A DNA stretch of 64,000 nt from Enterococcus malodoratus ATCC 43197 (GTDB lineage Bacteria > Bacillota > Bacilli > Lactobacillales > Enterococcaceae). The notes below the pieces were generated by a model that made no database searches, was not told where the DNA came from, and saw only the letters and a list, made by a program, of their open reading frames with translations. Positions 17,901-27,586 of this stretch are shown one piece after another. Made by a program: the position numbers and the translations under genes. Each line of letters begins with the position of its first letter. Positions within the stretch are counted from its first letter, which is position 1. The stretch spans positions 620,001-684,000 of the forward strand of contig NZ_KE136483.1 in NCBI RefSeq assembly GCF_000407185.1, written 5' to 3'.

Positions 17901-18952
17901 ATTGTAAAATTAAGCTAGACAACTAAAAAAGCCATTTGTGCTACACTCAAAATAGTTCTGACCAAAGAATTATAAGGAGTGAGTACAAATGACCTATACC
18001 CATCTTACAACGGATGAACTTGTAATGATAGAGTCTTATTTCAAAATAAATCAATCTGTTGCGAAAACTGCGCATTGCTTGAATCGTTCAAGACAAACGA
18101 TCCATAAAGTATACCTATTCTTCAAGCAAGGAAAATCAGCCTTAGAATACTATCAACAGTATAAGAAAAACAAATCAAACTGTGGTAGACGCCCGCTTGT
18201 TTTACCCGAGGAACAATCAGAATATATTCAAAGAAAGGTTGTTCAAGGATGGACACCCGATGTGATTGTTGGTCGTGCAGCGTTTCCTATTCGTTGTTCT
18301 GCTCGTACCATTTATCGTATGTTCAAAAAGGGGCTATTTAATCCTTCTGACTTACCGATGAAAGGCAAGCGTAAACCGAATGGACATCAAGAAAGGCGTG
18401 GAAAACAAGCTTTCCGCCGCTCTATTCATGAACGTGAAAAAGATTATAGCCAATTCTCAAATGAGTTTGGTCACCTTGAAGGTGACACTATCGTAGGTCT
18501 GAAACATAAAAGTGCTGTAATTACCTTAGTTGAACGATTATCAAAAGTTATCATCACATTGAAACCGTGTGGTAGACAAGCGATTGATATTGAAAAAAAA
18601 TTAAATCATTGGTTTGAATCTGTACCGAAAAATCTATTCAAATCCATCACTTTTGATTGTGGAAAGGAATTTTCAAATTGGAAACAAATCAGTAATGCCA
18701 ATGATATTGCCATTTATTTCGCTGATCCAGGAACGCCGTCTCAAAGAGGCCTAAACGAGAATTCTAACGGATTGTTACGTAGAGATGGTTTATTGAAATC
18801 TATGGATTTCAATTCAGTAGATGAATCTTTTATTCAATCTGTCACATCTAAACGAAATAATATTCCTAGAAAATCACTGGATTATCGAACACCTTTGGAA
18901 GTATTTTTGAGTTACGTAAGTATTGATGATTTGTCTAACTTAATTTGACAAT
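17901..18952 (+). mobile_element. IS30-family insertion sequence, apparently complete
   Basis: Imperfect terminal inverted repeats of 22 bp bound the element: the left end at 17901-17922 starts ATTGTAAAATTAAGC, and the right end at 18931-18952 ends TTAATTTGACAAT. They differ at two positions. The element is about 1,052 bp and holds one intact transposase. I see no clear target duplication; IS30 elements make only 2-3 bp, so this is not conclusive. It sits directly after the phosphatase terminator and does not break a recognised gene. Confidence 0.85.
17989..18948 (+). CDS. IS30-family transposase
   Basis: A 319-residue transposase with an N-terminal HTH (LTTDELVMIESYFKINQSV...NRSRQTIHKVY) and a DDE catalytic core: Asp in LEGDTIVG, Asp in FDCGKEFSN, and Glu in RGLNENSNGLLR. 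This spacing and the GLNENSNGLLR motif are typical of IS30. ATG 17989 follows AAGGAGTGAG. The last codons lie in the right inverted repeat. No frameshift or stop is seen, so the element may be active. Confidence 0.94.
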   Translation: MTYTHLTTDELVMIESYFKINQSVAKTAHCLNRSRQTIHKVYLFFKQGKSALEYYQQYKKNKSNCGRRPLVLPEEQSEYIQRKVVQGWTPDVIVGRAAFPIRCSARTIYRMFKKGLFNPSDLPMKGKRKPNGHQERRGKQAFRRSIHEREKDYSQFSNEFGHLEGDTIVGLKHKSAVITLVERLSKVIITLKPCGRQAIDIEKKLNHWFESVPKNLFKSITFDCGKEFSNWKQISNANDIAIYFADPGTPSQRGLNENSNGLLRRDGLLKSMDFNSVDESFIQSVTSKRNNIPRKSLDYRTPLEVFLSYVSIDDLSNLI

Positions 18953-19034
18953 TAAGATTTTTTAAACCTCAGACTTACGGCGGATGTTTTTTTCTACGAT
19001 CTTTTATAAACTTAATTCAGAGAGGAAGATCGAC

Positions 19035-19733
19035 ATGAAAGTTTTGTTTGTCTTTGAAGATCAAGAGTTTTCTAGTTTTTTTGTTTATGATTTGACTAGT
19101 GGCGTAAACAGTTTGCTGCGGGTTTCACCAGAGATAAAAATTCAAAAATTGACACTCGGCGAATTGTACAGCCAAGTCCCAATCGAGAAATTCTTAACCT
19201 ATTTTTCAATGGCTTTTTCTATAGAAGTAAAAAAATATTTAATCTTAAGAAAAGAAGATAGTTTGCTCGGCGTGAAAGAAGCGGGGCTTGAAGAAGATGG
19301 AAAAATGCCGATAACTGTTTATAAAGACTTTGTCGCTTTGAAATCTGGTCAAAAGTTTACAAAGGGCGAACATCGGATGACACTGGCTGAGATCGATGCC
19401 TACATCAGTTATCAGATTGATCAAGATGGTCGAATTGATGTGTTTGAGCGTCAAGAAGATATCATTCGTTTGATGAAGCGCAAGACAGTTAGACCGCGCT
19501 TGTCATCGATTACTAATAATTATGGGACCGTCAAAGAATATTCTGGAAGCAACCTCAATCTGAAAGATATGTTAAAGATGGGTACAGGGTATTTGGCCAA
19601 AGGAAGCGCAAGAATGAATAAAATCAATGTACCAGAAATTGGAAGTTTTTCATTGATAGGTAATTTCCCATACAGGCTAGGGACAGTGGATTGGGAGAAA
19701 AACAGCGTAAAACTAAGATCCGATTTGACCTAA
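19035..19733 (+). CDS. Unrecognised protein, weak resemblance to LCP (LytR-CpsA-Psr) domains
   Basis: A 232-residue soluble protein with no signal peptide or membrane segment visible. The C-terminal half (ITNNYGTVKEYSGSNLNLKDMLKMGTGYLAKGS, about 160-195, then PEIGSFSLIGNFPYRLGTVDW) loosely recalls the end of an LCP domain, but the N-terminal catalytic residues of LCP proteins are not evident. ATG 19035 follows AGAGAGGAAG. It lies just after the IS element. I do not recognise it securely; lack of a membrane anchor argues against a true LCP ligase. Confidence 0.4.
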   Translation: MKVLFVFEDQEFSSFFVYDLTSGVNSLLRVSPEIKIQKLTLGELYSQVPIEKFLTYFSMAFSIEVKKYLILRKEDSLLGVKEAGLEEDGKMPITVYKDFVALKSGQKFTKGEHRMTLAEIDAYISYQIDQDGRIDVFERQEDIIRLMKRKTVRPRLSSITNNYGTVKEYSGSNLNLKDMLKMGTGYLAKGSARMNKINVPEIGSFSLIGNFPYRLGTVDWEKNSVKLRSDLT

Positions 19734-20107
19734 AGAAAAGTTATTCACAGGGGATACAAAAAAAGCGGTTTTATCAATTAGTTTAGCCGCTTACAATGAT
19801 ACAAATGCCGTTATACCAATGTTTTTGGGAGTTTCACAACTGCGAAACTTTCTTTAGAAACTGCTTTTGAGTACTTGACAATAACGATAATCCATTTGTC
19901 AATAGAGATGAAATGACTTTGCTGGAGGTTCATCAAAATGAATTATTAAAGATCAGTTTTGTAATTTGGCTTTGTCGACAATTCCATTACGTAGCAACAA
20001 AATTATCAACACTTCCACAAGATGTTCCGCGACATATACAGTAGGTATCAGGTTCATTTTTGTGGGTAAAAAAATAAATTCGTTTATACGACTTAGGAGG
20101 AATAATT
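19734..20107. other. Intergenic region with small hairpins and no gene seen
   Basis: 374 bases. It contains a loose AAGCGG/CCGCTT hairpin (about 19763-19793) without a T-run, an inverted pair TTGACA and TGTCAA at about 19877-19904, and a ribosome-site-like GGAGG before a three-codon frame at about 19938. None is convincing as a gene. The last 60 bases carry the leader of the small membrane protein gene at 20108, with TTAGGAGG. Confidence 0.4.
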
Positions 20108-20344
20108 ATGATTTGGACATTAATTGTTGGCGCAATCATTGGTGCGATTGGCGGTGGAATTTCTGGACGTGGCAAGCAAATGGGTTGTTTATTCAATATT
20201 ATCGCTGGTTTAGCAGGCTCTTATATTGGTCAGGCAATTTTTGGCTATTGGGGACCACAGCTCGCAGGTATGGCGATAGTACCATCAATTTTAGGCGCGG
20301 TAGTTGTAGTAGCGGTTGTTTCGTTTTTTACAGGCCGGCGATGA
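20108..20344 (+). CDS. GlsB/YeaQ/YmgE-family small membrane protein
   Basis: A 78-residue, very hydrophobic protein with three helices and many glycines: IIGAIGGGISGRGKQMG, then LFNIIAGLAGSYIGQAIFG, ending VVSFFTGRR. This is the pattern of the transglycosylase-associated/GlsB family, small membrane proteins raised by stress in several Gram-positive bacteria and sometimes linked with Asp23/Gls24. The exact role is unknown. ATG 20108 follows TTAGGAGGAATA. A terminator follows at once, so it is monocistronic. An asp23-type gene lies about 2 kb downstream. Confidence 0.85.
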   Translation: MIWTLIVGAIIGAIGGGISGRGKQMGCLFNIIAGLAGSYIGQAIFGYWGPQLAGMAIVPSILGAVVVVAVVSFFTGRR

Positions 20345-20353
20345 ATCAGATGA

Positions 20354-20387
20354 AACAGAAGTTGAATGTTCGACTTCTGTTTTTTTT
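20354..20387 (+). terminator. Terminator after the GlsB-type gene
   Basis: AACAGAAGT and ACTTCTGTT pair across a short loop, with a long T-run to 20387, ten bases after the stop. Confidence 0.9.
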
Positions 20388-20491
20388 GTGTAATTTCATA
20401 ACAGAGAAAGATATCGAGTACTTCATATTTTATAGTCATGTTCGTTCTGATTTTTGAAACTCTTTGTTATAATGTAAGATGGGTGATAAGA

Positions 20492-21556
20492 ATGAGAAAA
20501 CGAATTGAAAAATTGCGTGCATTAATGGAAAAAGAAGTAATTGATGCATACTTAGTAACAAGTCCAGCTAATCTTCGTTATTTGACTAATTTTACAGGAA
20601 CAGCTGGTGTGGCATTCATTACATTAGACAAAGCGTTCTTCATTACTGATTTCCGTTATACAGAACAAGCTAGCGAACAAGTCCAAGGAATGACGATCTT
20701 ACAGCATCAAGGAGATATCGTGGGTGAGATCATCAAGTTGATGGAAAGTGAGGGCATAAACGTACTCGGTTTTGAAGATGCCTTTATGACTTACGCGGAA
20801 TATTCTGTTTTTGAAGAAGTAATTGATGCAGAGTTGGCTCCAGCCAGCGGACTTATCGAAAAGCTGCGGGAACAAAAAGATGATGCGGAAATCGCGATTA
20901 TTGAGAAAGCTTGTGCAATTGCAGATGAAGGATTCGAACATGTCTTAAAGATGGTTCGTCCAGGAATGACTGAAATTGAGGTAGCGAATCAATTGGATTT
21001 TTTCATGCGTTCACTTGGTGCGACGGGAACCTCATTTGATACAATCGTTGCCAGTGGTGTACGGTCAGCTTTGCCTCATGGTGTTGCTAGTGAGAAAAGG
21101 ATCGAGCAGGGAGATTTGATCACACTTGACTTCGGCTGCATTTATCAAGGATATGTCTCAGATATTACAAGAACTTTTGCGATTGGTGATCCGGGTCAAG
21201 AATTAAAGGATATTTATCAGATTGTCTTAAGTGCACAACAAAAAGTGATCGAAGTGGCACAAGCTGGGGTGACAGGATCCTATTTGGATTCAGTAGCTCG
21301 TGATTTTATCACCGAAGCAGGCTATGGTGATGCATTTGGGCATTCTACCGGTCATGGTATTGGAATGGAAATCCATGAGGGTCCCAACATTAGCCGTTCC
21401 AACGAAGATACTTTAAATGTCGGCAATGTCATTACGGATGAACCCGGCATTTATATAGCCGGACTTGGCGGTGTTCGAATTGAAGATGATCTTGTGATTT
21501 TAGCAGATGGCAATCGAATTTTAACTCAGTCGCCAAAAGAGCTCATCATTTTATAG
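20492..21556 (+). CDS. pepP: Xaa-Pro aminopeptidase (M24B, YqhT-like)
   Basis: A 354-residue metallopeptidase. The N-terminal creatinase-like domain (about 1-125) holds RYLTNFTGTAGVA, and the pita-bread catalytic domain follows. The five metal ligands are visible: two Asp in TLDFGCIYQGYVSDITR, His in HSTGHGIGMEIHEGP, Glu in TDEPGIYI and Glu in VRIEDDL. It removes N-terminal residues before proline from cytoplasmic peptides. ATG 20492 follows GGGTGATAAG; a TATAAT -10 lies at 20468-20473. The position just before efp is conserved in Firmicutes. There are 85 bases before efp. Confidence 0.92.
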   Translation: MRKRIEKLRALMEKEVIDAYLVTSPANLRYLTNFTGTAGVAFITLDKAFFITDFRYTEQASEQVQGMTILQHQGDIVGEIIKLMESEGINVLGFEDAFMTYAEYSVFEEVIDAELAPASGLIEKLREQKDDAEIAIIEKACAIADEGFEHVLKMVRPGMTEIEVANQLDFFMRSLGATGTSFDTIVASGVRSALPHGVASEKRIEQGDLITLDFGCIYQGYVSDITRTFAIGDPGQELKDIYQIVLSAQQKVIEVAQAGVTGSYLDSVARDFITEAGYGDAFGHSTGHGIGMEIHEGPNISRSNEDTLNVGNVITDEPGIYIAGLGGVRIEDDLVILADGNRILTQSPKELIIL

Positions 21557-21641
21557 GCGTAATAGAGTAGTGGTAGCGTAAGTAAACAAGAAATGATAAA
21601 CTAGAACCAAATCTGTAGAGATTGAATTAGGAGGAAGTATC

Positions 21642-22199
21642 ATGATTTCAGTAAATGACTTTAAAACTGGCTTGACTATTGAGGTGGATGGCGGCATTTG
21701 GCGCGTTGTCGATTTTCAGCATGTGAAGCCGGGTAAAGGTGCGGCCTTCGTTCGTTCAAAACTTAAAAATCTACGTACTGGTGCGGTTCAAGAAAAGACT
21801 TTTCGCGCCGGTGAAAAAGTAGCGAAAGCGCAGATTGATAATAAAAAAATGCAATATCTTTATGATGATGGAGACAATTATGTTTTCATGGATATGCAAA
21901 ATTATGAACAAATCGAATTGCCGAAGCAGCAAGTTGCTGAAGAGATGTTTTATGTATTAGAAAATACTGAATTGACTGTCATCATGTATGGCAACGAAGT
22001 TTTAGGTGTAGATTTGCCTAATACTGTAACTTTAGAAGTTGCCGAAACAGAACCAAATATCAAAGGTGATACGTCGTCTGGCGGCTCGAAACCTGCTGTA
22101 ATGGAGACTGGTTTGACCGTTAATGTACCATTTTTCGTGAATCAAGGGGACAAGCTGATCGTAAACACACAAGACGGCAGCTACGTTTCTCGAGCATAA
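21642..22199 (+). CDS. efp: Elongation factor P
   Basis: A 185-residue EF-P with the three barrel domains. [15 protein letters not shown] contains the tip lysine that is modified in many bacteria (Lys32 here). The end [13 protein letters not shown] is typical. EF-P binds the ribosome between the P and E sites and relieves stalling at proline runs. ATG 21642 follows TTAGGAGGAAG. Its place between an M24 peptidase and an asp23/nusB pair matches the usual Firmicute context. Confidence 0.97.
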   Translation: MISVNDFKTGLTIEVDGGIWRVVDFQHVKPGKGAAFVRSKLKNLRTGAVQEKTFRAGEKVAKAQIDNKKMQYLYDDGDNYVFMDMQNYEQIELPKQQVAEEMFYVLENTELTVIMYGNEVLGVDLPNTVTLEVAETEPNIKGDTSSGGSKPAVMETGLTVNVPFFVNQGDKLIVNTQDGSYVSRA

Positions 22200-22366
22200 G
22201 AAGACCATTCCAACTTGCTTAAAAAAGGTATGGTTCAAAATCAATCAAACTTCTATTGTATAATAGAGTTTTTAGTGTTTTGTTGGATGGTCTATGACAC
22301 GAACATCAGACTTATTTTTTCTGTAAGAAAAAATAGTTACATTTGGAGGAATAAGGAGAGAGTAAA

Positions 22367-22792
22367 ATGGCAGATGAAAAAAATTTAGTTTTAGGCGAGA
22401 GCCCTGAACTTGGTGAGATTATCATTGCACCAGAAGTGATTGAAGTAATTATCGGAATCGCGGCTTCAAAAGTCGACGGTGTCTATGGTATGCGGGGTTC
22501 TTTAGCAAGCAACGTAACTGAATTACTAGGTAAGTCGGCTCACGGAAAAGGTGTATATCTCAAAAATGATGAAGATGGCTTAAAAGTCGATATTTATTCT
22601 TATTTTGATTATGGCACTTCTGTACCAAAAGTAGCAATGGCAATGCAAGAACGAGTAAAACAGCAAGTTTTGTTCATGACAGATGTCGCATTAAGCGAAG
22701 TGAACATTCATGTTGTGGGTGTTGTTGCTGAAAAACTGGAACAACCGACCCTAGAAGAATTATTCAATGATGAAGAGGAAAATAATGAGTAA
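22367..22792 (+). CDS. Asp23/Gls24-family envelope stress protein (YqhY-like)
   Basis: A 141-residue Asp23/Gls24 domain protein. It shows IIAPEVIEVIIGIAASKVDGVYGMRG near the start and VNIHVVGV near the end, with an acidic tail. Members near nusB and acc genes (YqhY) are associated with lipid metabolism in Bacillus and with cell envelope stress elsewhere. ATG 22367 follows AATAAGGAGAG. Its end overlaps the nusB start by 8 bases, so the two are translated together. Confidence 0.93.
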   Translation: MADEKNLVLGESPELGEIIIAPEVIEVIIGIAASKVDGVYGMRGSLASNVTELLGKSAHGKGVYLKNDEDGLKVDIYSYFDYGTSVPKVAMAMQERVKQQVLFMTDVALSEVNIHVVGVVAEKLEQPTLEELFNDEEENNE

Positions 22793-23243
22793 AGAATTAT
22801 CACGTCATGAGATTCGGGAAAAGGCCTTGCAGGCATTATTTCCATTGGATTTCAATCAAGAATTAACAAAAAAAGACGCCATCAATCATGCACTAAGCAT
22901 TGATCAACAAGACTTTGTCAGCGAAGATGAAGAAGATTTCGTTCCAGTCTATCTGGATGAATTAGTTGGCGGAGTTGTAGAACACCAAGCGGAGCTAGAT
23001 GAAATTATCAAAAAACATCTGCGTTCTAACTGGTCGATTCAACGAATTGCAAAAATGGATTTGATTATCTTGCGACTAGGGATTTATGAGATGTTATACA
23101 ATACTCAAGTACCCAATCGAGTTGTTTTAAATGAAGCAATCGAATTAGCCAAAACTTTCAGTGATGATCAATCAAGAAAGTTTGTCAATGGAATCTTGTC
23201 TAATGTAATGAAAGAGATCGATGAAGCTGGGGCAAATAGCTAA
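22785..23243 (+). CDS. nusB: Transcription antitermination factor NusB
   Basis: A 152-residue all-helical NusB. LSRHEIREKALQALFPLDFN is at the start, and the conserved RIAKMDLIILRLGIYEMLY and PNRVVLNEAIELAKTFSDDQSRKFVNGILSNV follow. It forms the rRNA antitermination complex with NusE (S10). I chose ATG 22785, inside the end of asp23, with GAAGAGGAAAA upstream; the frame is open from 22767 but those residues do not fit the family. A long imperfect stem spans its stop codon. Confidence 0.96.
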   Translation: MSKELSRHEIREKALQALFPLDFNQELTKKDAINHALSIDQQDFVSEDEEDFVPVYLDELVGGVVEHQAELDEIIKKHLRSNWSIQRIAKMDLIILRLGIYEMLYNTQVPNRVVLNEAIELAKTFSDDQSRKFVNGILSNVMKEIDEAGANS

Positions 23244-23263
23244 TTAAGCTATTTTTCCCAGCT
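23225..23263 (+). terminator. Possible weak terminator overlapping the nusB stop codon
   Basis: AGCTGGGGCAAATAGCT and AGCTATTTTTCCCAGCT form a 17-bp stem with two mismatches and a 5-base loop. The nusB stop TAA lies in the loop. The tail TTATTTA is only weakly T-rich, so it may reduce rather than end transcription into folD. Confidence 0.5.
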
Positions 23264-23295
23264 TTATTTAAACTATACAGAGAAAGAAGCGGGGA

Positions 23296-24162
23296 ATGAA
23301 CGTGGCACAACTTATTAATGGTAAAGAATTAGCAGAAAAGCTTCAGCAAGAGACCGCAGCAAAAGTCGAAACATTAGCGGCGAAAGGAATCCATCCAGGA
23401 TTAGTCGTGTTATTAGTAGGTGAGAACCCCGCTAGTCAAATATATGTTAGAAATAAGGAACGGGCTGCAAAAAAAATCGGGATACATTCGGAAATAAAAC
23501 GATACGCTACTACGATCACCGAAGACGAATTGATCAAAGAAATCGAGTATTTTAACAAATCGGATGAGTTTCACGGGATATTAGTGCAATTACCGTTACC
23601 AGAACATATTGATGAAGAAAAGGTGCTGCTTGCAATCAATCCTTTAAAAGATGTTGACGGTTTCCATCCAATGAATATGGGACGTTTATTTGCGGGTATG
23701 CCTCACACAATCCCTTGTACACCGTATGGCATTATGAAAATGTTTGAAGAATACGAAATCCCTTTAGCTGGAAAACAGGCGGTTGTGATTGGTCGTAGTA
23801 ACATCGTTGGTAAACCAATGGCCATTTTACTTTTAGGGGCGGATGCCACAGTAACATTGACTCATTCGAAAACTGAAGATTTGGCTAAAGTTGCTAGTAA
23901 AGCGGATATTTTAGTTGTCGCCATTGGTAAAGGCCATTTTGTTACGAAGGAATTTATCAAACCTGGAGCAGTGGTAATTGATGTCGGTATGAATCGTAAC
24001 GAGGACGGCAAACTGATTGGCGACGTGAAGTTCGATGAAGTCGAGCCAATTGCCAGCCATATTACACCTGTTCCGGGCGGAGTTGGTCCTATGACTATTA
24101 CAATGTTGATGCAGCAAACAGTTGAATGCTGCGAACGCCAAGTATTGAATCACGAAGAATAA
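23296..24162 (+). CDS. folD: Bifunctional methylene-tetrahydrofolate dehydrogenase/cyclohydrolase
   Basis: A 288-residue FolD. Substrate and NADP motifs are plain: [20 protein letters not shown] with the catalytic Lys, [35 protein letters not shown] and [18 protein letters not shown]. It interconverts 5,10-methylene-, methenyl- and 10-formyl-tetrahydrofolate. ATG 23296 is preceded by AGAAAGAAGCGGGG, a moderate site. The next gene, xseA, starts 12 bases on. The link nusB-folD-xseA is widespread in Firmicutes. Confidence 0.97.
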   Translation: MNVAQLINGKELAEKLQQETAAKVETLAAKGIHPGLVVLLVGENPASQIYVRNKERAAKKIGIHSEIKRYATTITEDELIKEIEYFNKSDEFHGILVQLPLPEHIDEEKVLLAINPLKDVDGFHPMNMGRLFAGMPHTIPCTPYGIMKMFEEYEIPLAGKQAVVIGRSNIVGKPMAILLLGADATVTLTHSKTEDLAKVASKADILVVAIGKGHFVTKEFIKPGAVVIDVGMNRNEDGKLIGDVKFDEVEPIASHITPVPGGVGPMTITMLMQQTVECCERQVLNHEE

Positions 24163-24174
24163 AGAGGTGTTTAC

Positions 24175-25509
24175 ATGACACAAGAGTATCTGACTGTAAG
24201 TGCTCTGAACAAATACATTAAACGTAAATTCGATGTTGACCCCTATCTAGAACGGATCTATTTGACTGGGGAAATTTCCAATTTCCGTATGCGACCAAAC
24301 AATCATCAATACTTCAGCCTGAAAGATGAGCGTTCAAAAATCAACGCTATTATGTTTAAAGGGGCTTTTCAAAAACTGAAATTTACTCCTAAAGAAGGCA
24401 TGAAGGTTTTGGTTGTAGGACGTGTAGCTTTATATGAAGCTAGCGGAATGTATCAAATTTATATTGATCACATGGAGCCTGATGGTGTGGGAGCGTTGTA
24501 TCAAGCCCTAGCTGAATTACGTGAGAAGTTAGATAAGGAAGGGCTGTTTTCACAGCCAAAGAAACCTTTACCGCATTATCCAAAGCGAATTGCAGTGATT
24601 ACCAGTCCTAGCGGTGCAGTTATTCGGGATATCATTACAACGGTGAAGCGTCGATATCCTATCGCGCAGTTAGTTTTGTTTCCAACGCTAGTGCAGGGAG
24701 AAAAAGCTGCCGCTGATATCGTCAAAAATATAAAAAAGGCTGAATCGTTGGATTTTGATACGATGATCATTGGCCGCGGGGGCGGATCGATTGAGGATTT
24801 ATGGCCTTTTAATGAAGAAGTTGTTGCACGAGCGATTGCGGCTTCTTCAATTCCAATCATCTCATCCGTTGGTCATGAAACGGATACGACGATCGCGGAT
24901 TTAGTTGCAGACGTACGAGCAGCGACTCCAACAGCTGCAGCAGAATTAGCAGTACCAGTTTTATCCGAAGAAATTTTGCGAATCAAAGAAAAACAAGCAC
25001 GGTTAGAGCAGGCCTTTTTACACCAGCTGCAAAGAAAAAAGGAACGTTTTGAACGACTACAGCAATCATATATTTTTAGACAGCCAAATCGATTATATGA
25101 AGCACAAAGTGTTCAACTAGATCGGTTGACGCAGCAACTGCAACAAAACATGACTGTTTTAGTTAATCAACGAGAACGAGAATTGATGCAATATAGAAAT
25201 CGTTTAGGACAATCAAATCCCATAAATCGTGTAAAACAAACCGAACAGCAAATGACTTATTTGCAAGAACGACTACAGCAGCAGATGCAAGGATATTTAG
25301 AAAATCAACAGCGGCGAGTGCAACAAGCTATCACGTCTCTCGATTTATTAAGTCCGCTGAAAACGATGGGACGAGGGTTTACTTATACGACCCAAAAGGA
25401 TCACGTAATCCGTTCAGTGAAAGACTTAAAGGAAAAAGAAATAGCCGTTCATTTTGTTGACGGCACCGTTAAGGCATCAATTTTAGAAATCGAAGAAGGA
25501 GAAGAATAA
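24175..25509 (+). CDS. xseA: Exodeoxyribonuclease VII large subunit
   Basis: A 444-residue XseA. The N-terminal OB fold (about 1-105) contains [23 protein letters not shown]; the catalytic part has [15 protein letters not shown] and [19 protein letters not shown], then [25 protein letters not shown] long coiled-coil Gln-rich region (about 260-390) binds XseB. It degrades single-stranded DNA from both ends. The stop overlaps the xseB start (TAATG). Confidence 0.97.
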   Translation: MTQEYLTVSALNKYIKRKFDVDPYLERIYLTGEISNFRMRPNNHQYFSLKDERSKINAIMFKGAFQKLKFTPKEGMKVLVVGRVALYEASGMYQIYIDHMEPDGVGALYQALAELREKLDKEGLFSQPKKPLPHYPKRIAVITSPSGAVIRDIITTVKRRYPIAQLVLFPTLVQGEKAAADIVKNIKKAESLDFDTMIIGRGGGSIEDLWPFNEEVVARAIAASSIPIISSVGHETDTTIADLVADVRAATPTAAAELAVPVLSEEILRIKEKQARLEQAFLHQLQRKKERFERLQQSYIFRQPNRLYEAQSVQLDRLTQQLQQNMTVLVNQRERELMQYRNRLGQSNPINRVKQTEQQMTYLQERLQQQMQGYLENQQRRVQQAITSLDLLSPLKTMGRGFTYTTQKDHVIRSVKDLKEKEIAVHFVDGTVKASILEIEEGEE

Positions 25510-25730
25510 TGGAAAATACAACCTTTGAAGAATCAATTGCACAATTAGAAACTATTGTGACACAGCTTGAACGCGGCGATGTCCCTTTAGAAGAGGCTTT
25601 GGAAGCTTTCCAAAAAGGAATGGTTTTGAGTAAGCAATGTCAAGATACTTTAACTAAAGCTGAAAAGACCTTGACCAAAATGATGAGTGAAGATGAAGAA
25701 GTACCATTCACAGGTGAGGAGGAAGCCTAA
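25509..25730 (+). CDS. xseB: Exodeoxyribonuclease VII small subunit
   Basis: A 73-residue XseB of usual length with [34 protein letters not shown], the two-helix hairpin that clamps the XseA coiled coil. It overlaps xseA by one base and is followed without a gap by ispA, so the three are coupled. Confidence 0.96.
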   Translation: MENTTFEESIAQLETIVTQLERGDVPLEEALEAFQKGMVLSKQCQDTLTKAEKTLTKMMSEDEEVPFTGEEEA

Positions 25731-26615
25731 ATGCTGAAGGAGCTTTCCGCTGAGGAGTTACCTCGAGTTGAAAAAGAAATTGTCGATTTCATCAACACGT
25801 ATACCACACATGAAGAGTTGAAAGAAAGTATGCTTTATTCAATTGAGGCAGGCGGAAAACGAATTCGCCCACTAATCGTTTTAGCAACCGTCAAGGCATT
25901 TCAAAAAGAATTATCGGTACCTGTTCGTCAGATAGCAGGTGCATTGGAGATGATCCATACATATTCGTTGATCCACGATGATTTGCCAGCAATGGATAAT
26001 GATGATCTACGTCGCGGCAAGCCTACTAATCATAAGGTTTTCGGTGATGCTTTAGCCATTTTAGCTGGGGATGGCCTTTTAACAGGTGCCTTTCAACTAA
26101 TCAGTGAAACGACACTAAGCCCATCTGAAAATGTATTATTGATCCAACTCTTGGCTAAGTCTTCAGGGATTGGCGGAATGGTTGCCGGGCAAGCAGGTGA
26201 CATGGCTGCTGAGAAGCGGCATGTACCATTAAACGACTTGAAATTAATACATCGCGAAAAGACTGGGGCACTTTTAACCTATGCTTTCGTTGCTGGTGGA
26301 ATTTTGGCTAACCAAACAGAATATGTGATCCAACTTCTTGAGAAACTCGGCGGACACATCGGATTAGCTTTTCAAATTCGGGATGATCTTTTAGATGTTG
26401 TTGGTAATGCGGAAGAGCTGGGGAAACAGGTTGGACAGGATGAAAAATTAGATAAGAGCACTTATCCTGGATTGTTAGGTCTTGATGGTGCCAAACAAGC
26501 ACTAACTGACGAATTGAGACAAGCTAAAGCAGTAGTCCAACAATTAGCCAAAACCACAGACTTTCAACCCAAAGTTTTTGAAGAATTATTGGCACTTTTT
26601 ACTTTAAAAGAATGA
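25731..26615 (+). CDS. ispA: Polyprenyl (farnesyl) diphosphate synthase
   Basis: A 294-residue trans-prenyltransferase with GGKRIRP, the first Asp-rich motif DDLPAMDNDDLRRGKPTNHKVFG and the second FQIRDDLLD. It condenses DMAPP/GPP with IPP to farnesyl diphosphate, the precursor of the undecaprenyl carrier. The GGxRxRP and DDxxxxD forms are those of short-chain bacterial enzymes. The ATG follows the xseB stop directly; GGTGAGGAGG lies inside xseB. About 140 bases separate it from tlyA. Confidence 0.94.
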   Translation: MLKELSAEELPRVEKEIVDFINTYTTHEELKESMLYSIEAGGKRIRPLIVLATVKAFQKELSVPVRQIAGALEMIHTYSLIHDDLPAMDNDDLRRGKPTNHKVFGDALAILAGDGLLTGAFQLISETTLSPSENVLLIQLLAKSSGIGGMVAGQAGDMAAEKRHVPLNDLKLIHREKTGALLTYAFVAGGILANQTEYVIQLLEKLGGHIGLAFQIRDDLLDVVGNAEELGKQVGQDEKLDKSTYPGLLGLDGAKQALTDELRQAKAVVQQLAKTTDFQPKVFEELLALFTLKE

Positions 26616-26756
26616 TTCTTTGAGTGAATGCAAGTCTATCTATGCAGGAAATAATTAATTCAGTGGTTTGCACGAAAAGATTTGGTATGGTGACATGCAT
26701 GATATCTGAAGATCCTTTAAAGAATGAATACCTTAAAATGAATTAGGAGAAACAAC

Positions 26757-27572
26757 ATGAAAAAAGAACGTGTCGATGTATTAGCATTTAATCAAGGGCT
26801 ATTTGAAACTAGAGAAAAAGCAAAACGCGGTGTAATGGCTGGATTAGTGTATGATCAAAAAAATGAACGTCTAGATAAACCTGGTGAAAAGATTTCGATT
26901 GAGACTAAACTTCAAGTCAAAGGTCAAAGCTTAGCGTATGTTTCTCGTGGAGGGCTGAAATTGGAAAAGGCTCTCAAGGATTTTGATGTAGACATTGATC
27001 GGAAAATTTTATTAGATATTGGTTCTTCTACTGGTGGATTTACTGATGTAGCATTGCAAAATGGTGCAACTTTAAGCTATGCACTAGATGTTGGCCACAA
27101 TCAATTGGCATGGAAACTTCGGCAAGATGAGAGAGTTGTAGTGATGGAGCGAACGAATTTTCGCTATTCCAAGTTAGAAGACTTTCAACAAGGGCAGCCG
27201 GATTTCGCAACAATTGATGTTTCTTTTATCTCGTTAAAATTAATTTTGCCGCCGTTACATGAAATATTGACTAAAGACGGTGATGTAGTTGCGTTAATCA
27301 AACCGCAATTCGAAGCAGGAAAAGAATACGTTGGAAAGAAAGGAATTATCAAAGATCCGAAGACACATTTGATGGTACTAGAAGAAATTACGAACTTTGC
27401 TACAACACACGGGTTTGATGTACAAGAAATAACGTTTTCTCCGATCACCGGTGGGGAAGGGAATATTGAGTTCTTAGCTCACCTGAAAAAAGCGTCTAAA
27501 GAAGGTACTTTAAATCCAAAAATTGATCTGGCAAATGTTGTATCAGAAGCTCATCAGCAATTAGATAAATAA
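26757..27572 (+). CDS. tlyA: TlyA-family rRNA 2'-O-methyltransferase
   Basis: A 271-residue protein. The N-terminal S4 RNA-binding domain (about 1-60) contains RVDVLAFNQGLFETREKAKR, and the FtsJ-like SAM methyltransferase domain has LDIGSSTGGFTDVALQNGA, YALDVGHNQLAWKLR and DVSFISLKLILP. TlyA methylates 16S and 23S rRNA ribose and is often annotated as hemolysin A. ATG 26757 follows TTAGGAGAAAC. Its place before argR and recN is the standard Firmicute order. Confidence 0.95.
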   Translation: MKKERVDVLAFNQGLFETREKAKRGVMAGLVYDQKNERLDKPGEKISIETKLQVKGQSLAYVSRGGLKLEKALKDFDVDIDRKILLDIGSSTGGFTDVALQNGATLSYALDVGHNQLAWKLRQDERVVVMERTNFRYSKLEDFQQGQPDFATIDVSFISLKLILPPLHEILTKDGDVVALIKPQFEAGKEYVGKKGIIKDPKTHLMVLEEITNFATTHGFDVQEITFSPITGGEGNIEFLAHLKKASKEGTLNPKIDLANVVSEAHQQLDK

Positions 27573-27586
27573 ATGGAGGAGAAGGA

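Noticed and set aside
18949-19034. Gene interrupted by the IS element
   Set aside because: The left side is a complete operon with a terminator and the right gene has its own ribosome site, so no broken gene is evident.
19763-19793. Terminator after the LCP-like gene
   Set aside because: Only a 6-bp stem with a long loop and no T-run.
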